Below, piece after piece: positions 1-6,513 of a stretch of DNA of 18,353 nucleotides (position 1 is the first letter of the stretch; the number at the start of each line of letters is the position of its first letter). Source of the DNA: an uncultured Rubellimicrobium sp. (GTDB lineage Bacteria > Pseudomonadota > Alphaproteobacteria > Rhodobacterales > Rhodobacteraceae). The notes beneath the pieces were generated by a model. That model was not told the DNA's origin and searched no databases. It saw only the letters and a program-made list of their open reading frames with translations. The translations under genes and the position numbers were made by a program. The stretch is taken from positions 1-18,353 of the forward strand of contig CADCUU010000077.1 of the NCBI GenBank assembly GCA_902805995.1, in the 5' to 3' direction.

Positions 1-482
1 GGGAACGACCAGATCGGGATCATGGCGGGGAAGTTGAACGGCGTGATGCCAGCGCAGACGCCGAGCGCCTGGCGCAGGGAGTACATGTCGATGCCCGGGC
101 CCGCGCCGTCGGTGAACTCGCCCTTCAGCAGATGCGGCGCGCCGATGCAGAACTCCACGACCTCCAGACCGCGCTGGATGTCACCGGCGGCGTCGGGCAG
201 CGTCTTGCCGTGCTCGCGCGACAGCGCCTCCGAGAGCTTGTCCATGTCGCGGTTGAGGAGGGCGACCATCTTCATCATCACCCGCGCGCGGCGCTGCGGG
301 TTCACGGCGGCCCATTTCGGCTGCGCGGCCGCGGCGAGGCGAACGGCCTGGTCCATCTCCTCGACGGAGGCGAGGGGGACGCGGGACTGCACTTCGCCGG
401 TCGCCGGGTTGAACACATCCGCAAAGCGACCCGAGGTGCCCTTCACGTGCTCGCCGTTGATGTAGTGGGTCAGTTCCTGCAT
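1..482 (-). CDS. mmsA: Methylmalonate-semialdehyde dehydrogenase (CoA-acylating), N-terminal part, cut by left edge
   Basis: The minus-strand frame beginning at 482 reads about 160 residues starting MQELTHYINGEHVKG and running off the left edge. It shows the aldehyde dehydrogenase superfamily N-terminal fold, including FNPATGE (residues ~24-30) and the strongly MMSDH-like TPFNFPAMIPIW stretch near the edge. The family converts methylmalonate or malonate semialdehyde with NAD and CoA to propionyl-CoA or acetyl-CoA, in valine and inositol breakdown, in the cytosol. Full-length members have about 500 residues, so roughly two thirds, including the catalytic cysteine, lies outside the window. The start is supported by a GGAGG ribosome binding site 6 bases upstream. 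The gene diverges from a LysR regulator, a common arrangement for a regulator and its target. Confidence 0.88.
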   Translation of the reverse strand, partial: MQELTHYINGEHVKGTSGRFADVFNPATGEVQSRVPLASVEEMDQAVRLAAAAQPKWAAVNPQRRARVMMKMVALLNRDMDKLSEALSREHGKTLPDAAGDIQRGLEVVEFCIGAPHLLKGEFTDGAGPGIDMYSLRQALGVCAGITPFNFPAMIPIWSF

Positions 483-575
483 GGTGGTCCTCCCGAATGC
501 GTCGCGGCCCAGATAGCCTTGCGTTTTTCGGGGTAAAAGAGAGATGATCCCAAAACCGTCATGCAGGATTGCAGG

Positions 576-1493
576 ATGCTCGACTGGGACGACATGCGCG
601 TGTTCCTGGGCGTCGCCCGAGCGCGGAGCCTGACCGGGGCCGCCCCGGGCCTGCGGATGGACCCGGCCACCGTCGGCCGCCGGATCGCGCGACTGGAGGA
701 AGCGCTGGGCGCCGCGCTCTTCCTGAAAAGCCCGCAAGGCTATGCGCTGACCGATCTCGGCCTCCGCCTCCAGTCACGCGCCGAGGAGGCAGAGGAGGCG
801 ATGCGCCTCGCGCTGGAGGAAGGGCAGGGCGCCTCACAGGGGCTGACAGGTCAGGTCCGCATCGGCGCGCCCGACGGTTGCGCGAACTACCTCCTCCCAC
901 AGGTCGCCGCCCGCATCCAAGCCGACAATCCGGGGCTGGAAATCCAGATCCTCGCGCTGCCCCGAGTGGTGAACCTGTCGCGGCGCGAGGCCGACCTCGC
1001 GATCACCGTGAGCCCGCCGGACGCGGGTCGGCTCACCGTGCAGAAGATCACGGACTACAGCCTCCACCTTGGGCAACGCCGCGACGCGCCCCCGGCCGCG
1101 ACCCTCGCCGACCTGCGGGGACGGCCCATGGTCGGCTACATCCCCGACATGATCTTTGACCGCGCGCTCGACTACCTGGGCGAGCTTGGCCTCGGCACGG
1201 TCCAGCTCGCCTCGAACTCCGTCGCCGTGCAGCTTCAGCTCCTGCGGCAGGGCGGCGTGGGCGTAGTCCATGACTTCGCGCTCCCCTTCGCGCCAGAGCT
1301 CGGCCGCATCCTGACGCAGGAGGTCAGCCTGCGCCGCGCCTTCTACCTCGTGCGCCACGATGCCGACCGCCGGTCCGACCGCATCGCGCGCCTCTCCGCC
1401 GCCCTGATCCAGGGCCTGCGGGACGAGGTCGCCCGGCTGGAGGAACTTGCGCGCTTGACAGACAGGACGGCCAAGCCGACGCTTCAACCATAG
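576..1493 (+). CDS. LysR-family transcriptional regulator, divergent from mmsA
   Basis: 305 residues from the chosen start (MLDWDDMRVFLGVARARSL), the usual LysR length. The N-terminus is a LysR winged helix-turn-helix: SLTGAA then ATVGRRIARLEEALGAALF (residues ~18-55), followed by a long linker helix and a periplasmic-binding-like effector domain from about residue 88. An in-frame ATG at 561 would add five residues, but its nearest purine-rich stretch is about 16 bases upstream, whereas 576 has AGGA at 565-568 with 7-base spacing, so 576 is preferred. Divergent orientation suggests, by inference only, control of mmsA and its own gene. The CBS-protein gene follows after 18 bases and may be co-transcribed. 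The effector is unknown. Confidence 0.9.
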   Translation: MLDWDDMRVFLGVARARSLTGAAPGLRMDPATVGRRIARLEEALGAALFLKSPQGYALTDLGLRLQSRAEEAEEAMRLALEEGQGASQGLTGQVRIGAPDGCANYLLPQVAARIQADNPGLEIQILALPRVVNLSRREADLAITVSPPDAGRLTVQKITDYSLHLGQRRDAPPAATLADLRGRPMVGYIPDMIFDRALDYLGELGLGTVQLASNSVAVQLQLLRQGGVGVVHDFALPFAPELGRILTQEVSLRRAFYLVRHDADRRSDRIARLSAALIQGLRDEVARLEELARLTDRTAKPTLQP

Positions 1494-1511
1494 GCAGCCA
1501 GGGAGGCCCCA

Positions 1512-1946
1512 ATGCTGGTCAGCCAGATCCTCAAGTCCAAGGCCAACGACGCCGTCCTGACCATCCGACCCGACGCCACCGTGGCAGAGGCTGCGCGCAT
1601 GCTCTCCGAACGGCGGATCGGTTCGCTCGTTGTCTCGGCCGATGGCCGGCGTGCCCTGGGCATCCTCTCCGAACGGGACATCGTGCGCGAGATCGGCCGC
1701 CGTGGCCCCGCCTGCCTAGAGGACCGCGCCGAGTCCATGATGACCCGCGACCTTGTCACCTGCACGCGCGGCGACAGCGCCGACGACGTGCTCGCCACCA
1801 TGACCCGCGGCCGCTTTCGCCACCTCCCCGTCGTGGAAAACGAGGAGATGGTGGGCCTCATCTCTATCGGCGACGTCGTGAAGGCGAGACTTTCCGAGCT
1901 TTCCATGGAAAAGGATGCTCTTGAGGGGATGATCAAGGGCTTCTGA
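1512..1946 (+). CDS. CBS-domain-pair protein
   Basis: 144 residues consisting of two CBS motifs and little else: CBS1 about residues 7-60 (VAEAARMLSERRIGSLVV, then GILSERDIVREI) and CBS2 about 72-132 (MMTRDLVTC, RFRHLPVVEN, GLISIGDVVKARL). Stand-alone CBS pairs bind adenosine-containing ligands such as AMP, ATP or SAM and act as sensors or partners of other proteins in the cytosol. The ribosome binding site GGGAGG lies 5 bases before the ATG. The stop TGA abuts the coaD start codon with no intervening base, which suggests translational coupling. What it senses cannot be read from the sequence; a link to the CoA pathway is inference from position only. Confidence 0.9.
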   Translation: MLVSQILKSKANDAVLTIRPDATVAEAARMLSERRIGSLVVSADGRRALGILSERDIVREIGRRGPACLEDRAESMMTRDLVTCTRGDSADDVLATMTRGRFRHLPVVENEEMVGLISIGDVVKARLSELSMEKDALEGMIKGF

Positions 1947-2444
1947 ATGCGAATCGGACTTTACCCGGGCACCTTCGACCCGGTGACGCACGGCCACACG
2001 GACATCATCCGCCGTGGCTGCCGGCTCGTGGACCGCCTCGTGATCGGGGTGGCGATCAACCGCGACAAGGGACCGCTCTTCTCGCTCGAGGAGCGTGTCG
2101 CGCTGATCCAAGGGGAAACGGCGGCAATCGCAGCCTCCACGGGGACGGAGATCCTCGTCCACCCGTTCGAAAACCTTCTCATCGACTGCGCCCGCGACGT
2201 GGGCGCCTCGGTCATCGTCCGGGGCCTGCGCGCCGTCGCCGACTTCGAATACGAGTTCCAGATGGTGGGGATGAACCGCACGCTGGACGACAGCATCGAG
2301 ACCGTCTTCCTCATGGCCGAGGCCCGTCATCAGGCCATCGCCTCTCGGCTGGTGAAGGAGATCGCGCGTCTTGGCGGCGACGTGTCCAAGTTCGTGTCCG
2401 ACCCCGTCCGAGCCTCGCTGGCCGAACGCCTGTCGCGAAAATGA
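1947..2444 (+). CDS. coaD: Phosphopantetheine adenylyltransferase (PPAT)
   Basis: 165 residues, the normal CoaD length. It catalyses the penultimate step of coenzyme A synthesis, ATP + 4'-phosphopantetheine to dephospho-CoA + PPi, in the cytosol. The nucleotidyltransferase signature is intact: YPGTFDPVTHGH (residues 6-17), with T14-H-G-H17 as the T/HxGH motif. VIVRGLRAVADFEYE (about 90-104) and the C-terminal SRLVKEIARLGGDVSKFV also match the family. The ATG directly follows the TGA of the CBS gene, so its ribosome binding site lies inside that gene (AAGGGC about 7 bases upstream). A stem-loop begins two bases after the stop codon. No anomalies are visible. Confidence 0.97.
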   Translation: MRIGLYPGTFDPVTHGHTDIIRRGCRLVDRLVIGVAINRDKGPLFSLEERVALIQGETAAIAASTGTEILVHPFENLLIDCARDVGASVIVRGLRAVADFEYEFQMVGMNRTLDDSIETVFLMAEARHQAIASRLVKEIARLGGDVSKFVSDPVRASLAERLSRK

Positions 2445-2472
2445 AAAGGCCGCCCGGGTCAGGGGCGGCCTT
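2445..2472. terminator. Stem-loop between convergent coaD and the DUF1127-like gene
   Basis: A perfect 10-bp stem (AAGGCCGCCC at 2446-2455 pairing with GGGCGGCCTT at 2463-2472) with a 7-base loop sits between two convergent genes. Read on the minus strand it is followed by TTTT, so it looks best as the intrinsic terminator of the minus-strand small gene. On the plus strand it immediately follows coaD but lacks a T-run. Confidence 0.75.
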
Positions 2473-2493
2473 CAGGGCGGGCAGGCCGCGCGC

Positions 2494-2652
2494 TCAGCCA
2501 TAGACGGCTTCACGAGCCAGACGCTTGGCGTCGCCCGGATAGATGGCGAGATCCTCGGCCAGATGGGCCGGAACGCCACGGAGTTCGTTCAGGGTGCGCC
2601 GGTAGGCGGCCCGCTTCTGGGCAGCGGCGCGAAGTTGCGAAAGCAGCGACAT
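2494..2652 (-). CDS. DUF1127-like small basic protein
   Basis: 52 residues from the chosen start (MSLLSQLRAAAQKRAAYRRT). The frame stays open 20 codons further upstream (ATG at 2712), but GAGG sits 6 bases before 2652 and the DUF1127 family is about 45-60 residues, so the short form is preferred. The C-terminal half (RTLNELRGVPAHLAEDLAIYP, then GDAKRLAREAVYG) follows the DUF1127 pattern of a helix, a D(L/I) turn, then an arginine-rich helix. The family is small, basic, often present in several copies in Rhodobacterales, and has been linked to RNA or phosphate-related regulation in other alphaproteobacteria; a function for this copy cannot be read. A terminator lies downstream and a palindromic operator-like site about 45 bases upstream. 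Confidence 0.75.
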   Translation of the reverse strand: MSLLSQLRAAAQKRAAYRRTLNELRGVPAHLAEDLAIYPGDAKRLAREAVYG

Positions 2653-2696
2653 GATATCCTCGGGGTTGGTCGATTCTGGTGACCCCAAGATAGTCA

Positions 2697-2711
2697 TGCT
2701 GCGGTGCAGCA
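2697..2711. promoter_or_regulatory. TGCTGC-N3-GCAGCA palindrome, PhaR-type operator candidate
   Basis: Perfect 6-bp inverted repeat with a 3-base centre, containing CTGC-N3-GCAG. That core is the binding sequence I recall for PhaR, the polyhydroxyalkanoate-responsive repressor of phasin genes in Paracoccus and Rhodobacter. On the minus strand it is followed within a few bases by TGACTATCTT, which could hold a -10 element, 45-50 bases before the small gene at 2652. Assignment to PhaR is inference from the motif. Confidence 0.45.
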
Positions 2712-2833
2712 CATCCCCCAGTTAGCGGTAACGGCCATGCATCCGTCGCATGCCTTCCGTCACAAGCCTGCCATAAAGATGAACAACACAGGCCGGTTCG
2801 GCGTTGATGGCAACCCTAGGTCCGGAGTCCGTC

Positions 2834-3793
2834 ATGCGTTGCCTGTCCCTTGTTGCCCTTCCCGTGCTTCTGGCCTTGCCGCTGCCAGGCCTCGCCCTCA
2901 CGGCCCAGGAGATCGAGGCAGCCACCTATCTGGGGGGCGACCTGCCGGATGACCAGTCCGCGCTGACGGCCAAGCTCCAGATCCTCCTCGACCGCGCCGG
3001 GATTTCGCCGGGAGTGATCGACGGCCACAAGGGCGGCATGTCGCAAAGCGCGCTCCGCGCCTTTGAGGCGCAGCGGGGCCTGCTGGTGGACGGCCTGCTC
3101 GACTTCGACGTCTGGATGGCGCTGGGCGGGCCCCTGGCCGGACCGGTGATGCAGGGCTACACCATCACGCCCGAGGACATGTCCAACATCGTGGGCCAAC
3201 TGCCCACCGACTACGCCGACTTGGCCGAACTGGACTGGCTGGGCTACACGAGTCCCGCCGAAATGCTCGCCGAGCGTTTCCACATGGACGTGGACTTCCT
3301 CCTGCTCCTCAACGCGGGTGCAAGCTTTGTGGAAGGGGAGACGATCGCCGTCGCGGCTCCGGGCGGCTTCCTGTCGGGGGACGTCGCGCGGATCGAGGTC
3401 CGAAAGGGCGAGAGCCGCCTGGCCGCCTACGACGCGTTCGGTGCGATGATCGCGAACTATCCCGTCACGATCGGATCCAACAGCAACCCCTCGCCCGAGG
3501 GCACGATGGAGGTTCTGGCGATCGCGCCGCTGCCGACCTACCACTACGACCCAGACGTGAACTTCGTCCAAGGTGAAAATACCGAACCGCTGACCCTGCC
3601 GCCCGGCCCGAACGGCCCCGTGGGCCTCGTCTGGATCGACCTGTCCAAGCCTACCTATGGCCTGCACGGCACGCCGGACCCCGCCTCGCTCTTCCAGCGC
3701 AACAGCCATGGCTGCGTGCGCCTGACCAATTGGGACGTGGAGGAACTGGCCGAACTCGTGTCCGAAGGCACCGTGGTGGAGTTCGTGCAATGA
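2834..3793 (+). CDS. L,D-transpeptidase (YkuD family) with peptidoglycan-binding domain
   Basis: 319 residues from ATG 2834, chosen because GGAG lies 6 bases upstream and because it gives a clean signal peptide (MRCLSLVALPVLLALPLPG, cleavage probably near ALT). Next come a PG_binding_1-like domain (about residues 40-100), a degenerate LysM-like stretch (LAERFHMDVDFLLLLNAG), and a C-terminal YkuD catalytic domain with H278 in HGTPDP and the nucleophile C294 in SHGCVRL. The family forms 3-3 meso-DAP crosslinks or attaches proteins to periplasmic peptidoglycan. Its stop overlaps the start of the extensin-like gene (ATGA), so the two are almost certainly co-translated. Everything needed for activity appears present. 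The exact substrate is unknown. Confidence 0.93.
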   Translation: MRCLSLVALPVLLALPLPGLALTAQEIEAATYLGGDLPDDQSALTAKLQILLDRAGISPGVIDGHKGGMSQSALRAFEAQRGLLVDGLLDFDVWMALGGPLAGPVMQGYTITPEDMSNIVGQLPTDYADLAELDWLGYTSPAEMLAERFHMDVDFLLLLNAGASFVEGETIAVAAPGGFLSGDVARIEVRKGESRLAAYDAFGAMIANYPVTIGSNSNPSPEGTMEVLAIAPLPTYHYDPDVNFVQGENTEPLTLPPGPNGPVGLVWIDLSKPTYGLHGTPDPASLFQRNSHGCVRLTNWDVEELAELVSEGTVVEFVQ

Positions 3794-4887
3794 CCCTCTG
3801 CCGGACCGCGTTCCTCCTCGCCCTCATGGCGGGTCCCGTCCTCGCGCAGGACGCCCCGCCCGACGAAAGCCCCGCCGACGAGATCGAGGTCGAACTTCCG
3901 ACCGTTGGGGTCGCCTCCGACGCGGAGGCGCCCGCACTCCAATCCGTGCCTGTCCCCGAATCCCGCCCGGACGGCGCCAGCGAAGGAGAAGCCCCTGCCG
4001 ACGCATCCCTCGATCCAGATGCAGCCCCGGCCGAACCCCAGACTCCTGGCGGCGCGCCAGAACTCAACTCGGTCCCCGTGCCCGAAACTCGGCCCGAAGA
4101 CGTGCCAACCCCGGCAGAACCCGACACGCCCACGCCGGAGCCCGAGGTGCCCGCCGAGCCCGAAGTGGAAGGCGACACCAACGAGCCCTCAGCAGAGGCC
4201 GAAGCCGAAGCCGACCCTGCGCCCGATGCCGATGCGCCAGCAGATGTCCCGACCTTGATCCCACCCGAAGAAGCGGCCCCCATCGAACCCGAGGCTGCAC
4301 CCGCTGGCCCACCGATGCGCGAGATCCTGACCGAGACGCCCGAGGAACTGGCCGCCTGCTTGGCCGCCCTCGACGATCTCGGCGTCGTCTATGCGCAGTC
4401 GGAGCCGATCACGGAGCCTGACAACCCCGACTGCGGCATCGCTAACCCCGTCACGGTGACCGAGATCGCCCGCGGACTCGCGCTGGAGCCGCCCCCGGTC
4501 CTGCGCTGCGACACGGCTCTCGCCGCAGCCCGCTGGGCGCAGGACGTGGCGATCCCGCTATCCCGCAAGTTAGGACGCGGCGACCTCACGGTCATCGACC
4601 AAGGCACGGCGACGCTCTGCCGCCCGCGAGCGGATGGGGAGATGTCCGAACACGCCTGGGGCAACGCCATCGACGTGATGGGCTTCCGCTTCGCCGAGGG
4701 CGAGCCCATCGCGGTGGAGCCCCGTGCGGGCGACGGCACCCTGGACGAGGCGTTCCAGCGCGCCGTCCGCGCCGGGGCCTGCCTCGATTTCATGACGGTC
4801 CTTGGCCCCGGCAGCGACGCCGACCATGCCGACCACCTGCACCTCGACATCCGCGATCGCGACGGCGGCTTCCGCATCTGCGAGTGA
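3790..4887 (+). CDS. Extensin-like (Extensin_C) periplasmic protein
   Basis: 365 residues with a signal peptide (MTLCRTAFLLALMAGPVLAQ, cleavage after AQ). Residues ~21-175 are a low-complexity acidic Pro/Glu/Ala segment containing two near-copies of SVPVPESRP (52-60 and 94-102). From about residue 185 there is an Extensin_C domain. Its conserved metal-site-like residues are present: HAWGNAID (H288 to D295) and DADHADHLHLD (H346, H349, H351), resembling LAS/M15-type peptidases. Four or more cysteines in the domain suit an oxidising periplasm. Coupling to an L,D-transpeptidase by a 4-base overlap suggests a role in peptidoglycan editing or anchoring. The actual reaction is unproven; the peptidase idea is family-level inference. 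Followed by a strong hairpin. Confidence 0.88.
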   Translation: MTLCRTAFLLALMAGPVLAQDAPPDESPADEIEVELPTVGVASDAEAPALQSVPVPESRPDGASEGEAPADASLDPDAAPAEPQTPGGAPELNSVPVPETRPEDVPTPAEPDTPTPEPEVPAEPEVEGDTNEPSAEAEAEADPAPDADAPADVPTLIPPEEAAPIEPEAAPAGPPMREILTETPEELAACLAALDDLGVVYAQSEPITEPDNPDCGIANPVTVTEIARGLALEPPPVLRCDTALAAARWAQDVAIPLSRKLGRGDLTVIDQGTATLCRPRADGEMSEHAWGNAIDVMGFRFAEGEPIAVEPRAGDGTLDEAFQRAVRAGACLDFMTVLGPGSDADHADHLHLDIRDRDGGFRICE

Positions 4888-4902
4888 CCCCCGCAAAGCA
4901 GA

Positions 4903-4925
4903 ACGGCCCCCGCGTTGGGGGCCGT
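4903..4925. terminator. Bidirectional hairpin between extensin-like gene and gap
   Basis: Perfect 9-bp GC-rich stem (ACGGCCCCC at 4903-4911 with GGGGGCCGT at 4917-4925) and a 5-base loop, placed between two convergent stop codons. The plus strand has no T-run; the minus strand continues TTCTGCTTT. It probably serves both genes. Confidence 0.65.
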
Positions 4926-4951
4926 CCGGGATCGCACCGATGCGGCAGGGC

Positions 4952-5971
4952 TCAGATGAGCTTGCCCATCGCCACGGCCGTATCCGACATGCGGTTGGAG
5001 AAGCCCCACTCGTTGTCGTACCAGGACAGGATTCGCACGAAGTTGCCTTCCATGACCTTGGTCTGGTCCATGTGGAACACCGACGAATGCGGGTCGTGGT
5101 TGAAGTCGGACGACACCAGCTTCTCGTCGGTAAAGCCTAGGATGCCCTGCAACCGGCCGTTCGCCGCCGCACGGATCGCGTCGTTGATCTCCTGCACGCT
5201 GGTGTCCCGCTTGGCGACGAACTTGAAGTCCACCACCGACACGTTCGGCGTCGGCACCCGGATCGACACGCCGTCGAGCTTGCCGTTGAGGTCGGGCAGC
5301 ACCTTGCCCACCGCCTTGGCCGCGCCGGTGGAGGTCGGGATCATCGACAGGGCCGCCGCGCGGGCGCGGTAGAGGTCCTTGTGCATCGTGTCGAGCGTCG
5401 GCTGGTCGCCCGTGTAGCTGTGGATCGTGGTCATGAAGCCATGGTCGATCCCCACCGCCTCGTTGAGGATATAGGCCACCGGAGCCAGGCAGTTCGTCGT
5501 GCAGGACGCGTTCGACACGACATGATCGTCGGCGGTCAGCTGGTCGTGGTTCACGCCGTAAACGATGGTCTTCATCTCGCGGTCCGTGCGCCATTCGCCC
5601 GACACGGGGGCAGAGACGAGGACCCGTTTGGAGCCGTTCTGAAGGTGCAGCGCCGCCTTGGGCCCGTCGGTGAAGATGCCCGTGCACTCCATCGCGATGT
5701 CGACGTGGCCCCAGGGCAGCTTGGCGGGGTCGCGCTCCGCCGTCACCTTCATCGGGCCGCGGCCCACGTCGATCGTGTCGGCGGTGGTGGTCACCGTCGC
5801 GGGAAAGCGGCCATGGACCGAATCGTAGCGCAGCAGATGCGCGTTGGTCTCCACGGGGCCGAGATCGTTGATCGCCACCACCTCGATATCGGTGCGGCCC
5901 GACTCGATGATGGCGCGCAGCACGTTGCGCCCGATGCGGCCGAAGCCGTTGATCCCCACCTTGACCGCCAT
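4952..5971 (-). CDS. gap: Type I glyceraldehyde-3-phosphate dehydrogenase
   Basis: 339 residues starting MAVKVGINGFGRIGRN, with AAGGAG 7 bases upstream. The open frame extends 17 codons further but without family resemblance. It converts glyceraldehyde-3-phosphate, NAD(P)+ and Pi to 1,3-bisphosphoglycerate in glycolysis/gluconeogenesis. Visible features are the N-terminal Rossmann motif GINGFGRIGR, AINDL (aspartate after the second strand, as in NAD-preferring enzymes), the catalytic SNASCTTNC with C157, H184 in TTIHSYTGDQ, and the C-terminal SWYDNEWGFSNR. The loop between VSAP (119-122) and KTIVYG (134-139) is about six residues longer than I expect for the family. Transketolase lies on the same strand upstream, separated by an opposite-strand DoxX gene, so gap probably has its own promoter. 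Confidence 0.97.
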   Translation of the reverse strand: MAVKVGINGFGRIGRNVLRAIIESGRTDIEVVAINDLGPVETNAHLLRYDSVHGRFPATVTTTADTIDVGRGPMKVTAERDPAKLPWGHVDIAMECTGIFTDGPKAALHLQNGSKRVLVSAPVSGEWRTDREMKTIVYGVNHDQLTADDHVVSNASCTTNCLAPVAYILNEAVGIDHGFMTTIHSYTGDQPTLDTMHKDLYRARAAALSMIPTSTGAAKAVGKVLPDLNGKLDGVSIRVPTPNVSVVDFKFVAKRDTSVQEINDAIRAAANGRLQGILGFTDEKLVSSDFNHDPHSSVFHMDQTKVMEGNFVRILSWYDNEWGFSNRMSDTAVAMGKLI

Positions 5972-6017
5972 GACCGTTCTCCTTGTGCGTGGCGCGCGTG
6001 TCGCGCCCTTGCGCGGC

Positions 6018-6045
6018 AACATGGCGATCTGGGCCGGAACGTCAA
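6018..6045 (-). promoter_or_regulatory. Possible sigma-70-type promoter for gap
   Basis: On the minus strand TTGACG (6040-6045) is separated by 16 bases from CATGTT (6018-6023), 47 bases upstream of the gap start codon. The -35 box is good and the -10 box poor; alphaproteobacterial promoters often diverge from the consensus. Confidence 0.3.
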
Positions 6046-6108
6046 CCGACTAAGGGTGATGGCCCGCCTCACCGCCGGTGCTACCTCGGGCAGGGGGAGG
6101 GCCGCATC

Positions 6109-6480
6109 ATGGACCCACGTTCCCTCGCGCTCCTGGGCGCGAGGCTTCTTGTCGCTCAGCTTTTCCTGCTGGGCACCGCGCAGAAATGGCTCGACCCCGA
6201 TCAGGTCGAGGGGCTTCTGGCTGGGCGCGGCCTGCCGGAATGGCTGATCTGGCCCGCGCTCGTCTTCAACCTCGTCGCGGGGGCGATGCTGGCGCTAGGC
6301 GTCTGGACGCGGCCGCTCGCACTCCTGCTCGCCGCCTATTGCGCGGTCACGAGCGTCTTCCATCTCATCCCCAGCGACGGCTGGCAGATGTCGATCTTTG
6401 TCAAGAACTGGGCCATAGCAGGCGGCTGCCTTGCGCTCTACGCGGCAGGTCCAGGGCGGTACGCGCTCAGCCAAAGGTAG
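6109..6480 (+). CDS. DoxX-family small membrane protein
   Basis: 123 residues from ATG 6109 (MDPRSLALLGARLLVAQLFLL), preceded by GGGGGAGGG. The frame is open further upstream but there it overlaps the gap promoter and codes nothing family-like. Four hydrophobic segments are visible: about residues 7-24, 44-62, 67-83 and 98-113. The sequence FLLGTAQKW in the first helix and the four-helix layout match DoxX/DoxD-like inner-membrane proteins, whose functions are mixed (quinone-linked redox, thiol stress). It sits alone on the plus strand between divergent gap and convergent tkt, and nothing in the context assigns a job. It converges with tkt, the stop codons being about 33 bases apart with no clear terminator. 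Confidence 0.8.
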   Translation: MDPRSLALLGARLLVAQLFLLGTAQKWLDPDQVEGLLAGRGLPEWLIWPALVFNLVAGAMLALGVWTRPLALLLAAYCAVTSVFHLIPSDGWQMSIFVKNWAIAGGCLALYAAGPGRYALSQR

Positions 6481-6513
6481 CCCGAGGACGCAGCCGCCCC
6501 CGGGCCAACGGCG

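Noticed and set aside
2816..3790. 324-residue open frame on the minus strand
   Set aside because: Antisense shadow of the L,D-transpeptidase gene; composition is His/Gly/Val/Arg-heavy and no domain is visible.
4389..5687. 432-residue minus-strand frame covering the end of gap and the extensin gene
   Set aside because: It reads a wrong frame of gap (Arg/His/Gly-rich) and then the antisense of the extensin gene, and passes through the terminator hairpin.
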